The notes: generated by a model from the letters alone, not told the origin. 64,000 bases of DNA from Triglochin maritima (GCA_963682175.1 OY821791.1:15776542-15840541), one strand, 5' to 3'. Shown: positions 45,626-57,644, counted from the stretch's first letter. Made by a program: numbers and translations.

Positions 45626-46069
45626 CAGGACAGAATTCCTGGTTCCGCTTAGGATACCAACTCTGTCCACGGAAACCCGTGTCCTCGCCTTTTGCGTGAG
45701 CCGGGAGGTGACGGTGGGCATGTTACGCGTGTCTGCCCAGGGACCGCCGTGTGGAAGAGTGTGGGTATCCGGAACGCGTCACCGCCATGTATGGATCGTG
45801 ACAAATATGAGGGATTGTTTTGACTCGCGTTAGAGTAGCAGCCTGAGGGATTGCGGATCTCACTGCTTCAGCGGGCACACAACTGTCATTGGGTTAAGTG
45901 ACTACCGGCCTGAGGGGCTACGGAGGCCACTGCCCTGCTTTTATAGCAGCGGAGTTGGTGTCTACACGTGGAGCTCGTTGACCCTGCGGACTTCGGTTCG
46001 GATCTGTCGATTGTCTGGCCTTTGTGTGGCGGATATGTTTGACTGGCCTTGATGGCAGTGATTGCACGT

Positions 46070-46610
46070 GCCCGTGCGGCCTGTGTGGCGGCGGGAGGGC
46101 CCCTGTGCCGCCTGTGTGGTGGCAGGGAGGATCGCGCGTGGCCTGTGTGGTTGCGGCGATGGACTGCCGATGATGTGTTCCGGCAGGTAGCTCAATTGGG
46201 CACCTATCGAGTGAGGTACCATGCGGCTTGTGTGGTGCCGGTGATGGACCGACCTGACCGACGGCTCCGTTGGTGTGGTGGTGGACCACGATGTTTTCAG
46301 ATCTCATTCTACCAGCGCGGAAGTGCGAACACCTCCTCACCGATCCCTTGGCTTGTGTAGTCGCGTGTGGGGATGTGTTGCGTACTGTCCGTTAGACCGT
46401 ATGTGCCTACGGTAGGTCTCTACGGGGACCCGATGTTGGACCGTGTGACCTGTGTGGCGGCGGTGATGTTTGACCGTGTGGCCTGTGTGGTACCGGTGGT
46501 TGTTGGACCGTGCGGCCTGTGTGGCGACGGCGATGTTGCGGACCGTGGGGCATGTGTGGCAGCGGTGGTGATTGTAGACCGCGGGGCCTGTGTGGCAGCG
46601 GGATTGATTG
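46070..46610 (+). repeat. GGCCTGTGTGG repeats in the Gypsy LTR
   Basis: Around ten copies of a GACCGTGCGGCCTGTGTGG-like motif, spaced roughly 25-40 bp apart in two clusters. Present in all four LTR copies of this family. Confidence 0.8.
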
Positions 46611-47032
46611 CAGGACGGATGTCCGATTTTGCCCTTGTGGGAATGTTGTTTACTGCTTTGTATTTCATGTCATGCTACACTAGTATGTTAGGGCGTATAG
46701 GTGAGCTTGTCATACGGGGTTTCCTTATGGAAACTCAGGCATTGTTGTTGCATCTTTTTCAGGACCACGTTAGGTTCCGGCAGGTGGTGACTGAGGGAGA
46801 TTGCACTTTGGGACTGGATCATGTCGTCTACCTACTTTAGGTTGTCGTGATTACATGTACTATGTGTTTTGTGTTATGATGTAATCACTCTTTTGACAAA
46901 CTCTTATGTAATATGGTACACCAGACGTATTTGGGTGTTTCTTTCTGTAATGTCCCCCACTTTTGATTGTTTTATCCTTGCAGTCCTCTTGATTTTAAAA
47001 GTTTAAATTTCCCGCTGTTCAGGTATGTTACA

Positions 47033-47555
47033 CTTAACCTACGCCAATATCAAAGAATTGACACAACATATATAATCTTTCTTTATTTATCCAATTTGCT
47101 TGAGTAATTTCTTCAAATCTTTATTTCTGTCAATTGAGATGTATGATTTGAATATTTGCCCTGTAAAAATTGAAACTTCCGTTGGTAGAAGAAATTTTGT
47201 TGTCATATATCAAAATAATGGATGTTGTGTTCTATCAACAATAAGATTGACGGTAAGTAATGACCCACAAAACATGAAACACACAAAAGGTAATTTCACA
47301 ATTTAAAACGTGTATATAAGAAAATAGTTCACAGTTTACAAAGTGCATTTAAGAAAATAATTCACAGTTTAATATTTAAAAAAATAGTTATTAGCTAGTC
47401 ATATGCAAAATCTCCAATATCACTTGGAACCCAAGCAAAAAATCGTAGAACTTTTCAGCATAATTATGAAATAGCAACAATATTTTCGGAACAATAACGT
47501 ACCAAGAGAACAAATATAGACCACAAGATCAGTCTATGAAAATATGATTAAATGT
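47033..47555. other. Non-LTR flank, first copy
   Basis: AT-rich sequence after the LTR end (CTTAACCTACG). The same sequence follows the second LTR at 52103-52601 and then runs on into unique DNA, so it is the original right flank of the Gypsy insertion. Confidence 0.75.
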
Positions 47556-47876
47556 CACCCCAGTTTTCCATCGGGGGCGTGTAATCATAGGGTTTCAGCA
47601 CTCAAACATTTAAAGAAGTACACCCTGAACCTAGTGAGTCAAATAATTCGTGTCTTTTAGTATAAGGAAGTTTGTCGTAGTCAAGAGCCCTTAATCTCTT
47701 TTTTGTGAAACTTAAGTGTAGGGGTTTTGGTTCCCATGTAGATAAATAAATAAGGGGTGTTCTCTCTTCTCGCACGACTCCTATCACTCGGGAAAGTAGG
47801 TCTGAGGGGCCTTTGTGTCTGGTGCTTTCGAGTCATCTGACTTGGGATGCACCGACCGAACCCCCGTTACACGGGT

Positions 47877-48914
47877 GGTTCAAGACCGCTAATTGGTGGT
47901 CCAAGACCGCTAATTGGCGGTCCATTTTGGCCCAAATCCGCTAAAATTTCTCCAGCACATGTATTAGAGGATGTTTAGGCTATTTTTGGTATCTGTTTAG
48001 TCCCACATCGGGGGATTGTCCCGATTTGCCTTTTTCCATGGCTATAAATAGAAATCTTCACCTTCCATTGTAATGACTCCATATTTTAAGTGGCTATTCT
48101 TCCTACTAGAAGTGGGGCCTTGAAGCACATTCTAAAGTAGGAGGATGCTACTTTTAATGTGAGTCATTTTAATACAAGTTTTCTTTATTATGTTGTTTGT
48201 TTTATGTTTCTTGTTTTGCTTTGCTTAATCTCATTTCATTAGTTTTATTAGCTTAGTTAATATGCTTTCTTTGTTTAGTTTAATAATTAGTGTAATATTT
48301 AGTGAGTAGTTCCATCCCCTTTGGGGGTGGAGTAGATGTACATACATGCAAATGAGAATGGATTGAATGCTTTATTTCCAATGTGTTGATAAAACATGAA
48401 TGTATGCTTGCTTGTTTAGGATAGAATTTATAACTTGATGAGTTTTGCCAAAATGATTAGACACCTCTCATGCTTCTTTAGGTTCTGAAATAAACATCTT
48501 GCATATGTAAATGTTAATCAACTAAGTTGGTGAATAGATTGATAGGTTTTGCCACAACATTTAGACACTTCCTATGCATGATAACACCACCTTAATTTGT
48601 GCTTAAAGAATGTGTTCAATACCCACCTCTTTGCTTGTGTGCACTCACTCCACCCCTTAGGAGTTTCCCATATCTGTATTCCAGCAATCATCTTTTGTTC
48701 TTAGCTTAGTTGTCATTTCATTGTTTGTTTCTTTCATTCGCATTTCATACTTCTTAGCATAGTTTAGTGTAGAGTAGCATAATCAATATTTCTCCCCAAT
48801 TTTTTCCACTCGATTTCTGATAAACAAGAGGCTGCTCACCTCCCTGAGGACGACCCGTACTTGCCACCGCTTCATTGTTGTCGTGCACTTGAGGTTTAAT
48901 TAAAACGTTCAACA
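47877..48914 (+). repeat. Partial LTR of the gag-only family, unit 2
   Basis: Palindromes at 47884-47901 and 47905-47922, GTCCCACATCG at 48000-48010, TATAAATA at 48043-48050; ends TTCAACA before gag. Confidence 0.9.
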
Positions 48915-49647
48915 ATGTCTCTGACCAGCTACATCAGCAAGTTTAACTCTTTGGAGCGTTACTGTTCTGAGACCTATGTGACACCCGAGCAGCGAGCGAG
49001 GAAGTTCATCAAGGGGTTGAGGAAGCAGCTCCGGTCACGTGTGATCAACAGTATGCCGCAGACTTTGGCGGATGCAGTGAAATTTGCAACCATCATCGAC
49101 CAAGACATCCAGGAGAACTATCAGGAACCTCAGAGGTGGCAGAAGGATCATGTTGGTCGCGCAGAGGACCGTGCTGGAGGTAGTTCAGGTAAGAGGTTTC
49201 GCAATGAGGAGGGTAGTAATAGCTGACCTGAGGCATGCAGAGCTTGTGGCGGGGTCAACCCTGGTCAACGGTGCTTCCTCCGTGCTGGAGTTTGCCGAGG
49301 ATGCGGTCAGCAGGGACACTTTATCCGAGAGTGCCCTCACAGGCAAGGAGGACCCAGCAGGAGATCTGGACCCCCGGATGCAGGGAGAGGCGGAGTCGAC
49401 AGATCTGTTGCACGACCATAGCAGGATCGGAGAGCTGGACGGGTCTTCACCATCCAGGCTGAGGAGGCGAGTGGCGCCCACACCGGAACGGGAGGTACGT
49501 TATCCATTTTTGGGCCTTATTTGTTGTATGGTTTGGTTTTGTGCTGTGTTTTCCATCTTCACGGAGCGAGTGTGGAAGGAGGACTTGGAGCTTCGAGGAG
49601 CAGCTTGTCGCGATTTCGAGGACGAACTCCTTTTAAGGATGGTGGAT
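48915..49647 (+). pseudogene. Gypsy gag C-terminal part, copy 3
   Basis: Same as 43838-44571. The frame is open for 103 codons to a TGA (CGA in the 37 kb copy, a C-to-T change). A second frame (49084-49671) happens to stay open to the LTR. PPT AAGGATGGTGGAT precedes the LTR. Confidence 0.85.
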
Positions 49648-52102
49648 TGTAAAGACCCTAACCTTGATTAGGGTTTAATGGTGATTAGGGGTGCTAATTG
49701 GAGGGTTTGCATGGGAAGTTGAGGAGGAATAGGAGGAATGTTGTTGTTGATGGAGGTGTGGGCTATGGAGTAGGTGTGGGCTATGGATGGTGTGGTTGCT
49801 GTTGGTGTTGGGTTTGAAGAAGGAGAAGCACACCTCTCTCTCTCACATCTTCCTCTCTCTCTCTCTCACGTTCTTCTTCTTCTTCTTCCTCTCTTCATTC
49901 TTCTCTCCACCCATATATTCCTCTCCTGTTGCACTCGAGCACCGGTGGTGATCGTGCGTGCGTCGAGTGGGGCCGGTGGAGAGCTCAGTTCGAGGTGGTG
50001 ATCGTCGGAGGCAAGCAATGCGGTGAGCTCCGGTGTTCTTCGTCGTTCTTCAAAGAGAAGGTATGCCAAGTTCTTGCCTTAGAGGCCTTTAGTGATCACC
50101 CACGTTGGGGTGATGTTTTGGTCGGTCGCGGGAGGTCGGAGACCTCGCCGGCGACGAGGAATCGGCGTATAACCTTGGCTGGCGCGAGGTTGAAGACGTC
50201 TAACGGTCGACCGGGTCCCTCGGATGGTCGACCGAATGTAGTGTATTTTGACTGTCTGTGGTGTTTCGGTCGACCGGGTCCTTGTGTTCGGTCGACCGGA
50301 ACTTAAGTGTATCAGACCTTCATTTGTTGTGTGCAATCAACCGTTTTATGACTAAGAAATATTAGGATGCCCTGGTAGGTTTCGGTCGACCGAGACTCCT
50401 AAGTCGGTCGACTGATAGATTTGATTTTGATGTTGACCAGACTCCGGATTTTGACCTCGTTCGGTCGACCGATTTTAGACCTTCGGTAGACCGTTGGGAC
50501 TTATGTTTTGCGCAAATAGTTCGACCATGGCAGACGCTTCGGTCGACCGAATCCCTTGTGTAAGCGGTCGACCGAGTTGTCACTTTCGGTCGATCGATTC
50601 CCTTGTGGAAGCGGTCGACCGGATGTCACTTTCGGTCGACCGATTCCCTTGAGGAAACAGTCGACCGAGTTGTCTCTTTCGGTCGACCGTTTTGCACAGG
50701 ACAGAATTCCTGGTTCCGCTTAGGATACCAACTCTGTCCACGGAAACCCGTGTCCTCGCCTTGTGCGTGAGTCGGGAGGTGACGGTGGGCGTGTTACGCG
50801 TGTCTGCCCAGGACCGCCGTGTGGAAGAGTGTGGGTATCCGGAACGCGTCACCGCCATGTATGGATCGTGACAAATATGAGGGATTGTTTTGACTCGCGT
50901 TAGAGTAGCAGCCTGAGGGATTGCGGATCTCACTGCTTCAGCGGGCACACAACTGTCATTGGGTTAAGTGACTACCGGCCTGAGGGGCTACGGAGGCCAC
51001 TGCCCTGCTTTTATAGCAGCGGAGTTGGTGTCTACATGTGGAGCTCGTTGACCCTGCGGACTTCGGTTCGGATCTGTCGATTGTCTGGCTTTTGTGTGGC
51101 GGATATGTTTGACTGGCCTTGATGGCAGTGATTGCACGTGCCCGTGCGGCCTGTGTGGCAGCGGGAGGGCCCCTGTGCCGCCTGTGTGGTGGCAGGGAGG
51201 ATCGCGCGTGGCCTGTGTGGTTGCGGCGATGGACTGCCGATGATGTGTTCCGGCAGGTAGCTCAATTGGGCACCTATCGAGTGAGGTACCATGCGGCTTG
51301 TGTGGTGCCGGTGATGGACCGACCTGACCGACGGCTCCGTTGGTGTGGTGGTGGACCACGATGTTTTCAGATCTCATTCTACCAGCGCGGAAGTGCGAAC
51401 GCCTCCTCACCGATCCCTTGGCTTGTGTAGTCGCGTGTGGGGATGTGTTGCGTACTGTCCGTTAGACCATATGTGCCTACGGTAGGTCTCTACGGGGACC
51501 CGATGTTGGACCGTGTGACCTGTGTGGCGGCGGTGATGTTTGACCGTGTGGCCTGTGTGGTACCGGTGGTTGTTGGACCGTGCGGCCTGTGTGGCGACGG
51601 CGATGTTGCGGAACGTGGGGCCTGTGTGGCAGCGGTGGTGATTGTAGACCGCAGGGCCTGTGTGGCAGCGGGATTGATTGCAGGACGGATGTCCGATTTT
51701 GCCCTTGTGGGAATGTTGTTTACTGCTTTGTATTTCATGTCATGCTACACTAGTATGTTAGGGCGTATAGGTGAGCTTGTCATACGGGGTTTCCTTATGG
51801 AAACTCAGGCATTGTTGTTGCATCTTTTTCAGGACCACGTTAGGTTCCGGCAGGTGGTGACTGAGGGAGATTGCACTTTGGGACTGGATCATGTCGTCTA
51901 CCTACTTTAGGTTGTCGTGATTACATGTACTATGTGTTTTGTGTTATGATGTAATCACTCTTTTAACAAACTCTTATGTAATATGGTACACCAGACGTAT
52001 TTGGGTGTTTCTTTCTGTAATGTCCCCCACTTTTGATTGTTTTATCCTTGCAGTCCTCTTGATTTTAAAATTTTAAATTTCCCGCTGTTCAGGTATGTTA
52101 CA
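49648..52102 (+). repeat. Gypsy 3' LTR, complete (2455 bp), copy B
   Basis: Duplicate of copy A. CGGTCGACCG array at 50200-50690 (ten exact 10-mers counted), GGCCTGTGTGG repeats, ends TGTTACA then CTTAA. Confidence 0.9.
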
Positions 52103-52601
52103 CTTAACCTACGCCAATATCAAAGAATTGACACAACATATATAATCTTTCTTTATTTATCCAATTTGCTTGAGTAATTTCTTCAAATCTTTATTTCTGT
52201 CAATTGAGATGTATGATTTGAATATTTGCCCTGTAAAAATTGAAACTTCCGTTGGTAGAAGAAATTTTGTTGTCATATATCAAAATAATGGATGTTGTGT
52301 TCTATCAACAATAAGATTGACGGTAAGTAATGACCCACAAAACATGAAACACACAGAAGGTAATTTCACAGTTTAAAACGTGTATATAAGAAAATAGTTC
52401 ACAGTTTACAAAGTGCATTTAAGAAAATAGTTATTAGCTAGTCATATGCAGAATCTCCAATATCACTTGGAACCCAAGCAAAAAATCGTAGAACTTTTCA
52501 GCATAATTATGAAATAGCAACAATATTTTCGGAACAATAACGTACCAAGAGAACAGATATAGACCACAAGATCAGTCTATGAAAATATGATTAAATGTCA
52601 C
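52103..52601. other. Non-LTR flank, second copy
   Basis: Copy of 47033-47558; it continues without a break into 52602 onward. Confidence 0.75.
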
Positions 52602-53874
52602 TTATTTTCTTTTAATCATTGCTTTCTCAGGGATAAGGATGACCGACCATCACGTGGTCATCGGATCTCCTTCTCACGCCCATCTTCTTCTTCACCTGGA
52701 GTCACATATGTCTATTTCATATTATTGTAAAAAGAAACACATGTCTATTTCATATTTCTTATTAATTGTTGCATGCACGAAACCAAACTGTTCAGATGTA
52801 CGTATCATCGTAACACTGAATCACAACTTAAATCAAGTTGAGATACCTCAGCTGATTATCTTAGTGTTTATTTTGGGTGTTTCCTCAACCAAACGTTTTG
52901 CAAGTTCAAACTACACCAGATCAATGTGGCTGGAATTCTCCTACTCCTTCTCGGGGTTTACGTGTATACATTCGTTCCATTAAAATAAAAAATTGCGATT
53001 TTTTAAAAAAAACAAACTCCAAATCACAGCATAGTTTGTGTGGCTCCCGGATTAGTAAGCTCGTGTGGTTGAGGCTAATTGCCCCCATTTCCAAATGCAA
53101 CCCACGAAAATTATTAAATAGTTAAGTTGAAAACAAGAGCAACAAATTTTATTGACCATGTGTTGTTAATTTAATCCAATAGTAGCCTAATTTAATTAGG
53201 TAATAATATTTGTATATTAATGACCATCTGATCGTTTTTACCTACTGTTAAGAAAAAGTTAAGACTCTCAGATCTTAACTAATGAACTAATCGTATATGA
53301 ATATTGTATATATATATTTCTTATTTACTTATTGTTTTAAAATAATACTTATTGTCACACCATTGTTCCAAAGATGGCAAGAAGTAGACCATCGTCGATT
53401 CGAAGCAAACGGAGCAACGCGCGCACAAGGCAAGAGAAGCGGTCGAGTGGAGAGCGAACGGGTCAACCTTAGGATTAGGAGCACGAAGCGTAAGGCAGAA
53501 GATGTGGAGGTGAATGCCTGATCGAGTAAGAGGCCGGGAGCGAGCAAGAGGCTAACTTAATGGTTATGAGTATGTTTGGTTATTAATAATATACCTACCT
53601 TTATGTTATTATGGTGATGATCGGTACGTACTTCTGACCTACGACCATGGGCACGGGGAACCGATCGTCACGTTGTGATTCACGTGGGCTTGTCCTTTCA
53701 AGTAGTTGCAATGTCGATTCTTACATCGATCCACAAGTATGGGACGGTACATGCATGGCCGCATGAGCAGATACGTTATTCTAAAAAATGCCATGTATTT
53801 GCAACTTATGTGCTTTCTCATGCAAATAGTCAATGATGTATTTGCGATGATATTGAGGTTTGTGCATGTCTGTG
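52602..53874. other. Unassigned, low TE content
   Basis: No recognised gene. A short basic ORF at 53374-53472 (MARSRPSSIRSKRSNARTRQ) overlaps a longer one at 53297-53521 in another frame; both are unsupported by homology I can recall. Confidence 0.4.
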
Positions 53875-53882
53875 TCATACTT

Positions 53883-54455
53883 AGGGTGCAACCCGATACG
53901 AATTATAGACGGATAGTCTGTATCCGTACGATTTTCTAAGGATACGAATATCATATCATTTTTCCATATCAGGGCAGATATGGATACAAATATTGGATTT
54001 CAAGTTCTTATATAAAAAAATAATTTTAGCAAATACAAATATGTATAATTGGTCAAATACAGATATCTGTAAGATTAAAATAATGGTTTTCACTAAATAT
54101 GTTAAAAATAAATTAATTTTACATGGTTCCTTTTAATTTGTACTTAAATTTTTACTACACATAAAAATTATTACATTTCTAAACTAATATAGTTAAGATA
54201 TCATTTAATCCAATTTAAGAGGTAAATTTTTATGTGAATTACCATGATCAACACTAACTTTATATTGTATATGTATACTGCATTTATTTATTTTTATCTG
54301 CATCCGTTTATAAAATATCTGTTCGATATCCGAATCCATTTTGTAAGGATATGGATACATATTTTTCATATCCAATATGATCTATATCCGTATCTATATC
54401 CGCAAATCAAATATGAATATGGTAATACTCATATCCGATCCATTAGCACCCCCAA
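53883..54455. mobile_element. hAT-like MITE, 573 bp
   Basis: Flanked by the perfect 8-bp duplication TCATACTT (53875-53882, 54456-54463). Ends AGGGTGCAACCCGATACG and, reversed, TTGGGGGTGCTAATGGATCG. Rich in subterminal GGATAYG/CRTATCC repeats. No ORF for a transposase. Confidence 0.8.
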
Positions 54456-54613
54456 TCATACTTGTGTAACAATGTGTTGGTATAGGAATTTAAGGATTTT
54501 GAATTATTGAGTTCCAAAGTTGCTGGTATTTTCCGAGGTAACAAGGTTTGATGTATGTAAGATTTCTCAAGAATTTTCTACAATAATCAAACGTTAAAGT
54601 GCATGTATATGGC

Positions 54614-55617
54614 CAGTGGTGGAGCCACATAGGGGGGCAGGTGGGGCATCTGCGCCACCCAAATTTTCCAACAAAAAAAATCCCCCATTTTTATTATTCA
54701 ATCTTCTAGATTTAAGTGTAGTATATTGAAGTTTTCAATTTTGTTTATTCAATGTTATAGATTTTAGTGTAGTATCTTGAAATTGGTAGTATAATTGTTT
54801 AACTGTGGTTTAATTTGAGATTTGAGAGGAGTTAAGATAATATTTTGACAAAAAATGAGTTTAGAGTCAATTTGATTCAGATTGGAGACTTTGAAGCTCT
54901 TTTGAACAACTATATTTGGAAGTAAGCTATAATCTTGGATTTGCATTGTCGTGTAAGTTTGATGAATTTTTAATTGAAAAATGAACATTGCATAGATTTT
55001 AGTTAGGTGTTGTAGATGTTTGAGATTTGAGTTTTTTTATATTATGATGTGTTATCTTACTTTTCTAGTACAATTATGCTTATTTACATGTTATATCTCA
55101 CTTTGATACTGTAGAGTTTTGTTGACTAAAAATGGAATGAAGCTTATTCATCAAGGTCATTCATACATAAGAGTCGTAGAATGAATAATAAATCTAAAGT
55201 CTGCAATTCCAAGAATGAAAATAGCAATGAGCATAAATAGTAACAATTATTACAAAATTCTTTTATTATAATTTTAGGTAATACTTATACATTATTTTTG
55301 CTCTCTCTATTTGTCTAGATTTATTGATTTTAAACTTAAGAACGAACATAGCCAATAATTTTTCCCAAACCACATGCTTTGTGTTTGGATATTGGAATTT
55401 GAGTTGTAAGAACAAAATCAATTTAATTGATGTGTAGTGTTTTATGATTTTAATTTTTTTTAAGATGCTTAAATTTTAATATATTCAAGTTTGGAAAAAA
55501 ATGTTAAAAATAGGAATGATATTTTCAATTTTTATTTTGTTTAGTAAATAATTTATTTAAAATATAATCTTAAAGTTGTGGATCCTCAAATAAATTCGAA
55601 TTCTATATCCGTCCCTG
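54614..55617. mobile_element. hAT-like element, dTph1-type ends, 1.0 kb
   Basis: Left end CAGTGGTGGAGCCAC, right end reversed CAGGGACGGATATAG. The 8-bp flanks TATATGGC (54606-54613) and TATTTGGC (55618-55625) match at 7 positions. CAG-RGGCGGAGCCA ends are known from petunia dTph1 and related hAT elements. The interior is AT-rich with no transposase. Confidence 0.7.
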
Positions 55618-55782
55618 TATTTGGCGACCGTGCGTGATCGAACAATTTATGTTTAGAAGGTCTATACCACAAGGTGCGACTAATTTAGTTGGATAAGCGC
55701 TTATTGAATTGGTTGACTTAACTCGGAAGGTAGAAGCTCAACTCTAAAGTGACATCTGGAAAATCACCAACTTTATGTACAA

Positions 55783-55815
<33 letters not shown>

Positions 55816-56626
55816 ACTAACTAACTTAGGTTGTGTCACTTAAAATTCCAAATATGAAGACAAAATTAATGTTTATTTGGAAATTTATTATGTTGTTGAC
55901 GGGTAGTTGAGGTCGTAATAACACAAGCTAAAAATATATGGGAGTTATTAATGCGATACAGGTTCAGGTCGCGCTATTTGTTTTAAAAAAACACAGATTT
56001 TCAACCTGTGCTAAAATATTTAACTATTGAATACTTATACTATTAATAAAATTGGCTCTTTCCTGTAAAAAAACGATATGTACTATTAATATGTACAACC
56101 AATATTAGTGCCCTAATACCCAAAATTAACAATAGAATTGTGAGCAGGCCCGAAATTTGTAATCCTTGAAAGCTCTTGCACCACAAACGAAAGATAACAT
56201 ATTGGAACTGAAAAAAAACGAGCAACAATGCTTTCACAAAATGAAAACAAACAACATTCACCATTACTATCCACTATCAAGCGCTTTAAAAAAAATCTAC
56301 AATATTCTTGCCGTAATACCGAAGAAGATAATTTTTTTGGATAAAACCGAAGAAGACATTAAGACTTACGGAACTGCAACTTCATAGATATCAAATGATC
56401 ACCACGTACAAAATGTACTCAGCCTTGAAAATCTAATAAATATATATACAACCGTTTGACTTCCAAACCATTCCCACTGATTCATAGATGGGACCAACAT
56501 GAGTCTCATATCAAAATGCGAAAAGTATGGCATATTTCTCCTAACTTATGGTTGTTCTTTCTAAGGCACGAACCACAACCACAAGTCATTGAAATGGTCA
56601 TCACTTGTGCACATCAAATTCATTAA
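55618..56626. other. Intergenic, 3' side of the phytosulfokine gene
   Basis: AT-rich, with no gene recognised. Contains the (ATT)n microsatellite listed separately. The last few hundred bases probably hold the 3' UTR of the phytosulfokine gene. Confidence 0.5.
55783..55815. repeat. (ATT)11 microsatellite
   Basis: About eleven uninterrupted ATT units. Confidence 0.9.
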
Positions 56627-57179
56627 TCAATTGTGCTTGTCTTGTGTATAGATGTAATCGAGATGTGCTGTGAGGGTTCTCCTCGCCAAGCACTCCTCCT
56701 TTCCAAGCCCTTCACATCCTTCCACACCAACATCCTGCAAAAATACCATTAATTTTATTGAACTCTATACAGAATTTTTTCAAAAAGAGGCACTCTATAC
56801 AGAATCATGTATGAATTTTATGTTAGATTAGACAAAGTAAATAAGTTGAATGTGTTGGAAATACAATCTCACGATGTAGCTTGCAAATTTTTTACAATAA
56901 CATTGTACAACTTATATCTAAATTTAGATTTCAAAAAAGGCAACAAAAATTTACATTTTTCTTTCTATTTAATTTTCATGTGGACTAACAAGTCCATAAC
57001 AAAGAATATCCAAGTAAGTATTCACAAAGACTAGTTGTGAGTGGGAATGAAATTGAATTTAGGCGCAAAATGAGATTTACCACTTGATTAGCCTTCGGTT
57101 CGGGCCGGATTGCATGGGAAAAGGAAGTGGTGAGGACAAGAACACATAGGAACAAAGCAGTGATTGTTTTCTTCGACAT
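56627..57179 (-). CDS. PSK: Phytosulfokine precursor, two exons
   Basis: Exon 1 is 57179-57081 ([20 protein letters not shown] then [13 protein letters not shown], 33 codons): a hydrophobic signal peptide with a cleavable SHA region. The intron is 57080-56735, with GTAAAT donor and TTTTTGCAG acceptor. Exon 2 is 56734-56627: [20 protein letters not shown], then [15 protein letters not shown] and TGA. Joined, the precursor is 68 residues, slightly short for the family (about 75-100). It has the family's paired cysteines, the acidic Asp before the peptide (needed for tyrosine sulfation) and the pentapeptide YIYTQ. The mature disulfated peptide is secreted and perceived by PSKR receptor kinases; it promotes cell growth and modulates immunity. 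An upstream in-frame TTG at 57194 is not the start. A TATA box is about 100 bp upstream. This is the one clearly intact host gene here. Confidence 0.93.
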
Positions 57180-57267
57180 GTTTTGTTGGTTCAAATAATG
57201 GATATTGAAGAGATGGGGGGAATGAGAATGATTAGTCTTCGTTGGGGAAATGATGGGGGTCTTGGAG

Positions 57268-57280
57268 TGTTTATATAGAG
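57268..57280 (-). promoter_or_regulatory. TATA box of the phytosulfokine gene
   Basis: The minus strand reads CTATATAAACACTCC, about 95 bp upstream of the ATG, leaving room for a short 5' UTR. Confidence 0.7.
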
Positions 57281-57640
57281 AAGTGGTGCAAGAACAGACA
57301 CAACAACAAAATCTATTTTTTAGATTTTTTATATTCTATTTCGGGGTTTTGTTTGGCTTACGTCAATTCCACTGATTTGGTTGGATGTGAAAGTTTCCCG
57401 GATTGAGATTTATTGCTTTGAAGATTTTGTCTATTCTTGGAATTTATCTTTTCTATGACGTCTATTCCTTCTCTCTCCATAATATTTGGTTTTGACAATT
57501 TTTCTAAGGGTTATTTGCTTGGATACACTCATACACATCAAAATGATCTCATTTAGGTTTTAGATAATTTTTCTAAGGCAACTTTATGTTAAGAATGTCT
57601 TCCTTCAATGATCAATTGTAGAAGAGGTTTACATGAGTCA
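57281..57640. other. Promoter side of the phytosulfokine gene
   Basis: AT-rich; no further element recognised with confidence before the Copia remnant. Confidence 0.45.
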
Positions 57641-57644
57641 AAGT

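Larger units (their letters stand above)
44572..47032 (+). repeat. Gypsy 3' LTR, complete (2461 bp), copy A
   Basis: TGTAAAGACCCTAACC to GGTATGTTACA, with TGTAA/TTACA ends, directly after a polypurine tract. Order inside: CT-microsatellite (44758-44830), CGGTCGACCG array (45130-45625), TTTTATAG at 45937-45944 (TATA-like, and a perfect CTATAAAAGC on the other strand in the sister copies), and two GGCCTGTGTGG clusters (46070-46230, 46440-46610). Antisense ORF at 45918-46340. Confidence 0.9.
42480..47555 (+). repeat. Tandem segmental duplication, unit 1
   Basis: 5076 bp. It includes the last 0.3 kb of the gag-only element, a partial LTR, gag part 2, a Gypsy 3' LTR and about 520 bp of flank, and is followed directly by unit 2. 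The junction at 47556-47558 shares CAC with both parental sequences (3-bp microhomology). Confidence 0.92.
47556..52601 (+). repeat. Tandem segmental duplication, unit 2
   Basis: About 5.04 kb, nearly identical to unit 1 apart from scattered substitutions, a shorter CT tract and a deletion of about 24 bp near 52425. The copied FIEDNA-downstream fragment, LTR, gag and 3' LTR are in the same order. Confidence 0.92.

Noticed and set aside
47033..47306. 68-codon ORF repeated at 47100 and 52170 as a duplicated gene
   Set aside because: It is in the duplicated flank, has no recognisable domain, and the two copies are similar only because of the recent tandem duplication.
49084..49671. 195-codon ORF across gag into the LTR as a new fusion gene
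   Set aside because: It is out of frame with gag through most of its length and arises from the pol deletion; copies 1 and 2 break it.
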